Origin: Irineochytrium annulatum | Lineage: Eukaryota; Chytridiomycota; Chytridiomycetes; Chytridiales; Chytridiaceae | Direction: 5' to 3' | Length of the DNA stretch: 41,887 nt | NCBI GenBank assembly: GCA_027600665.1 | Contig: JADGJL010000107.1 | Location: 1-41,887, forward strand | In this document: positions 40,598 to 41,887 of the stretch, in pieces | How positions within the stretch are numbered: position 1 is the stretch's first letter | How the letters are laid out: each line of letters begins with the position of its first letter | Position numbers and translations under genes: made by a program | The notes under the pieces: generated by a model | Seen by the model: only the letters and a program-made list of their open reading frames with translations | The model's database searches: none | Told to the model about the DNA's origin: nothing

Positions 40598-41887
40598 CTA
40601 GAATCCACGAATGTGACCCTCCGCAAGCAGGTGGCGGTTCAAAAGGTCGATCTTGACGAAGCGGTGGCTGCAAGTCGCGCAGCCATACGGCCTGGTCTTA
40701 TCATGCATCTGTTGAAATCAATCGCGCGGAAGGTTCAGAGGGAAAGGAAGCATGACCATGTCAAAAAAACAAATACGCACCGTCCTCGTATGCCTCCTCA
40801 AATCATGCCTCCTCGCAAACGCGGCGCTGCACCCGCTCATCTCGCACGCGTACGGCTTCTCACCCGAGTGACACAGCAGGTGGCTCTCGAGGTTGTATCT
40901 CCTCGGGAAGCTTCTCTGACACCCCTCGATCGGGCACCGGTGCGAGGGCGGGTGCGACGAACCGGGGCCAGCGGCCGCGGCCGCGCCGTTCGAGAGCGGT
41001 AGCGCGTCGTGGTGCGGCTGATTCGGGTGGATCGGGTTGCCGTCCGCCGTGAGACCCACGGGCGCCGGTGGCAGGAGGTTGGGGAGTTGGGGGAGATGCG
41101 TCGACGCGTCCATTGGCGGGAAGATCATGGTCGGGGAGTAGTCCTGCTGGGCGGTCGTGTTGTATGACGTCGATATGGATGCAGGGATGGGGTGGGGTTG
41201 GTAGTCTTGTGGGGGTTTGTAGGATGTCGACGTCGGCGCCGGGAGAGTGTGCTGGAAGTCGTGCGGGGGGTTGTACGTTGAAGTTGATGCTGGGAGTGTA
41301 TGCTGATAGTCCTGCGGGGGGTTATAGGGTGCAGACGTCGTCGGCGCGGGGATGCTGTGCTGATAGTCCTGCGGGGGGTTGTAGGACGTCGATGTTGGCG
41401 CACGCAAATTTTGGTGCTGATAAGTCTGCGGGGCATTGTGGTTATAGGACGTCGCCGGTGTGGGATGGCTGAAGTGCTGCTGTTGTTGGTGTCGGAGGAG
41501 GTTGGTGGATAGCGGCCCTGTAGTCGGAGGTTGAGGGTGGAGGAGGCCCGGCGTAGGCGGGGAGAGGGTCGGGGAGGTGAGGGCGACCTTATGCTGAGAA
41601 GGGTTGTGCTAAGTTCGTGCAGGTTAGCGACAGCGATGCAACAAGTGAGTGATGGCACATCGCCAACCTAAACTAACAATCCTCCCCTAAACCACCATTC
41701 CTTCTGAACGCGCTTCGCGTGATATAAACAGCGAACGCTTACATGTTGAAGCAAGGGAAGGCTCGGAAGGTGATGGGACGTGTGATGCTGTTGTGGCAGC
41801 GGGAGGCTCGGTAGCTGGTGAGGCGACGCAATGGGCGTGACGGGTGGTGAAATGGCCAGCACCTGCGGTGGCGGCATTGGGATGTGG
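40598..41887 (-). CDS. C2H2 zinc-finger transcription factor with repeat-rich N-terminus
   Basis: Exons are 41743-41887 (possibly partial at the window edge; an ATG at 41875-41877 would give 357 aa), 40781-41608 and 40598-40708; introns are 134 and 72 nt. The N-terminal two thirds are Pro/Gln/His-rich. About five imperfect copies of a 16-17-residue repeat (core YNPPQDYQHxxPAPTSTS) lie about 41180-41440, typical of activation regions. At the C-terminus three C2H2 fingers follow: CPIEGCQRSFPRRYNLESHL with HLLCH, CEMSGCSAAFARRHDLRRHT, then, after the last intron, YGCATCSHRFVKIDLLNRHL with HLLAEGH just before the stop. The first linker HSGEKPYAC is the canonical TGEKP type, so DNA binding is very likely. 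The target genes are unknown. Confidence 0.88.

Overview
The window is nuclear DNA of a filamentous or zoosporic fungus. The genes are eukaryotic and densely broken by GT-AG introns of mostly 36-70 nt. I rebuilt 19 genes exon by exon; in every complete one the spliced length is a whole number of codons. The gene set is fungal in character: Ura4-type dihydroorotase, Csn12/Thp1-type PCI protein, Mak10/NAA35, SWC4, SNM1-like RNase MRP subunit and NDC1. Intron density and the presence of sulfite oxidase and OHCU decarboxylase rule out a Saccharomyces-type yeast. A basidiomycete or an early-diverging (chytrid-like) fungus fits best, but I cannot decide which from sequence alone.

Layout. 1-9 kb: mitochondrial sulfite oxidase (-, C-terminus cut by the window edge), SNM1-like RNase MRP/P subunit (+), OHCU decarboxylase of urate breakdown (-), NMN adenylyltransferase (+), CSN12/PCID2-like PCI protein (+), GPI mannosyltransferase 1 (-). 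9-15 kb: five genes without a firm family, namely a beta-propeller-like protein (+), a small coiled-coil protein (+), an unknown 441-aa protein (-) and, divergent from it, a 195-aa coiled-coil protein whose tail resembles the Cor1/SYCP3 family (+). 15-20 kb: ribosomal protein eS8 (-), dihydroorotase (-) and, 71 bp away head to head, the 18S rRNA acp-transferase TSR3 (+). 20-30 kb: SWC4/DMAP1 (+), nucleoporin NDC1 (-), a small beta-rich open frame (-), NatC subunit NAA35/MAK10 (+), ribosomal protein uS12/RPS23 (+).

30-42 kb is the accessory part: a secreted Vps62-like protein carrying two PAN-like repeats behind a strong TATA box; just downstream two gene tails (one of a second Vps62-like copy, one of a cysteine-rich secreted protein); two coding-looking stretches I could not resolve; an SPX domain fused to a zinc M14 AspA/AstE-type deacylase; the intact cysteine-rich secreted protein; and a C2H2 zinc-finger regulator with a Pro/Gln/Tyr repeat region running to the window end.

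The housekeeping genes belong to unrelated pathways (ribosome and rRNA modification, chromatin, nuclear pore, NAD, pyrimidine, purine and sulfur metabolism, GPI anchors, N-terminal acetylation) and show no cluster logic. The most interesting item is the SPX-deacylase fusion, which would couple an inositol-pyrophosphate/phosphate sensor to a zinc hydrolase. I saw no tRNA gene, CRISPR array or recognisable transposon.
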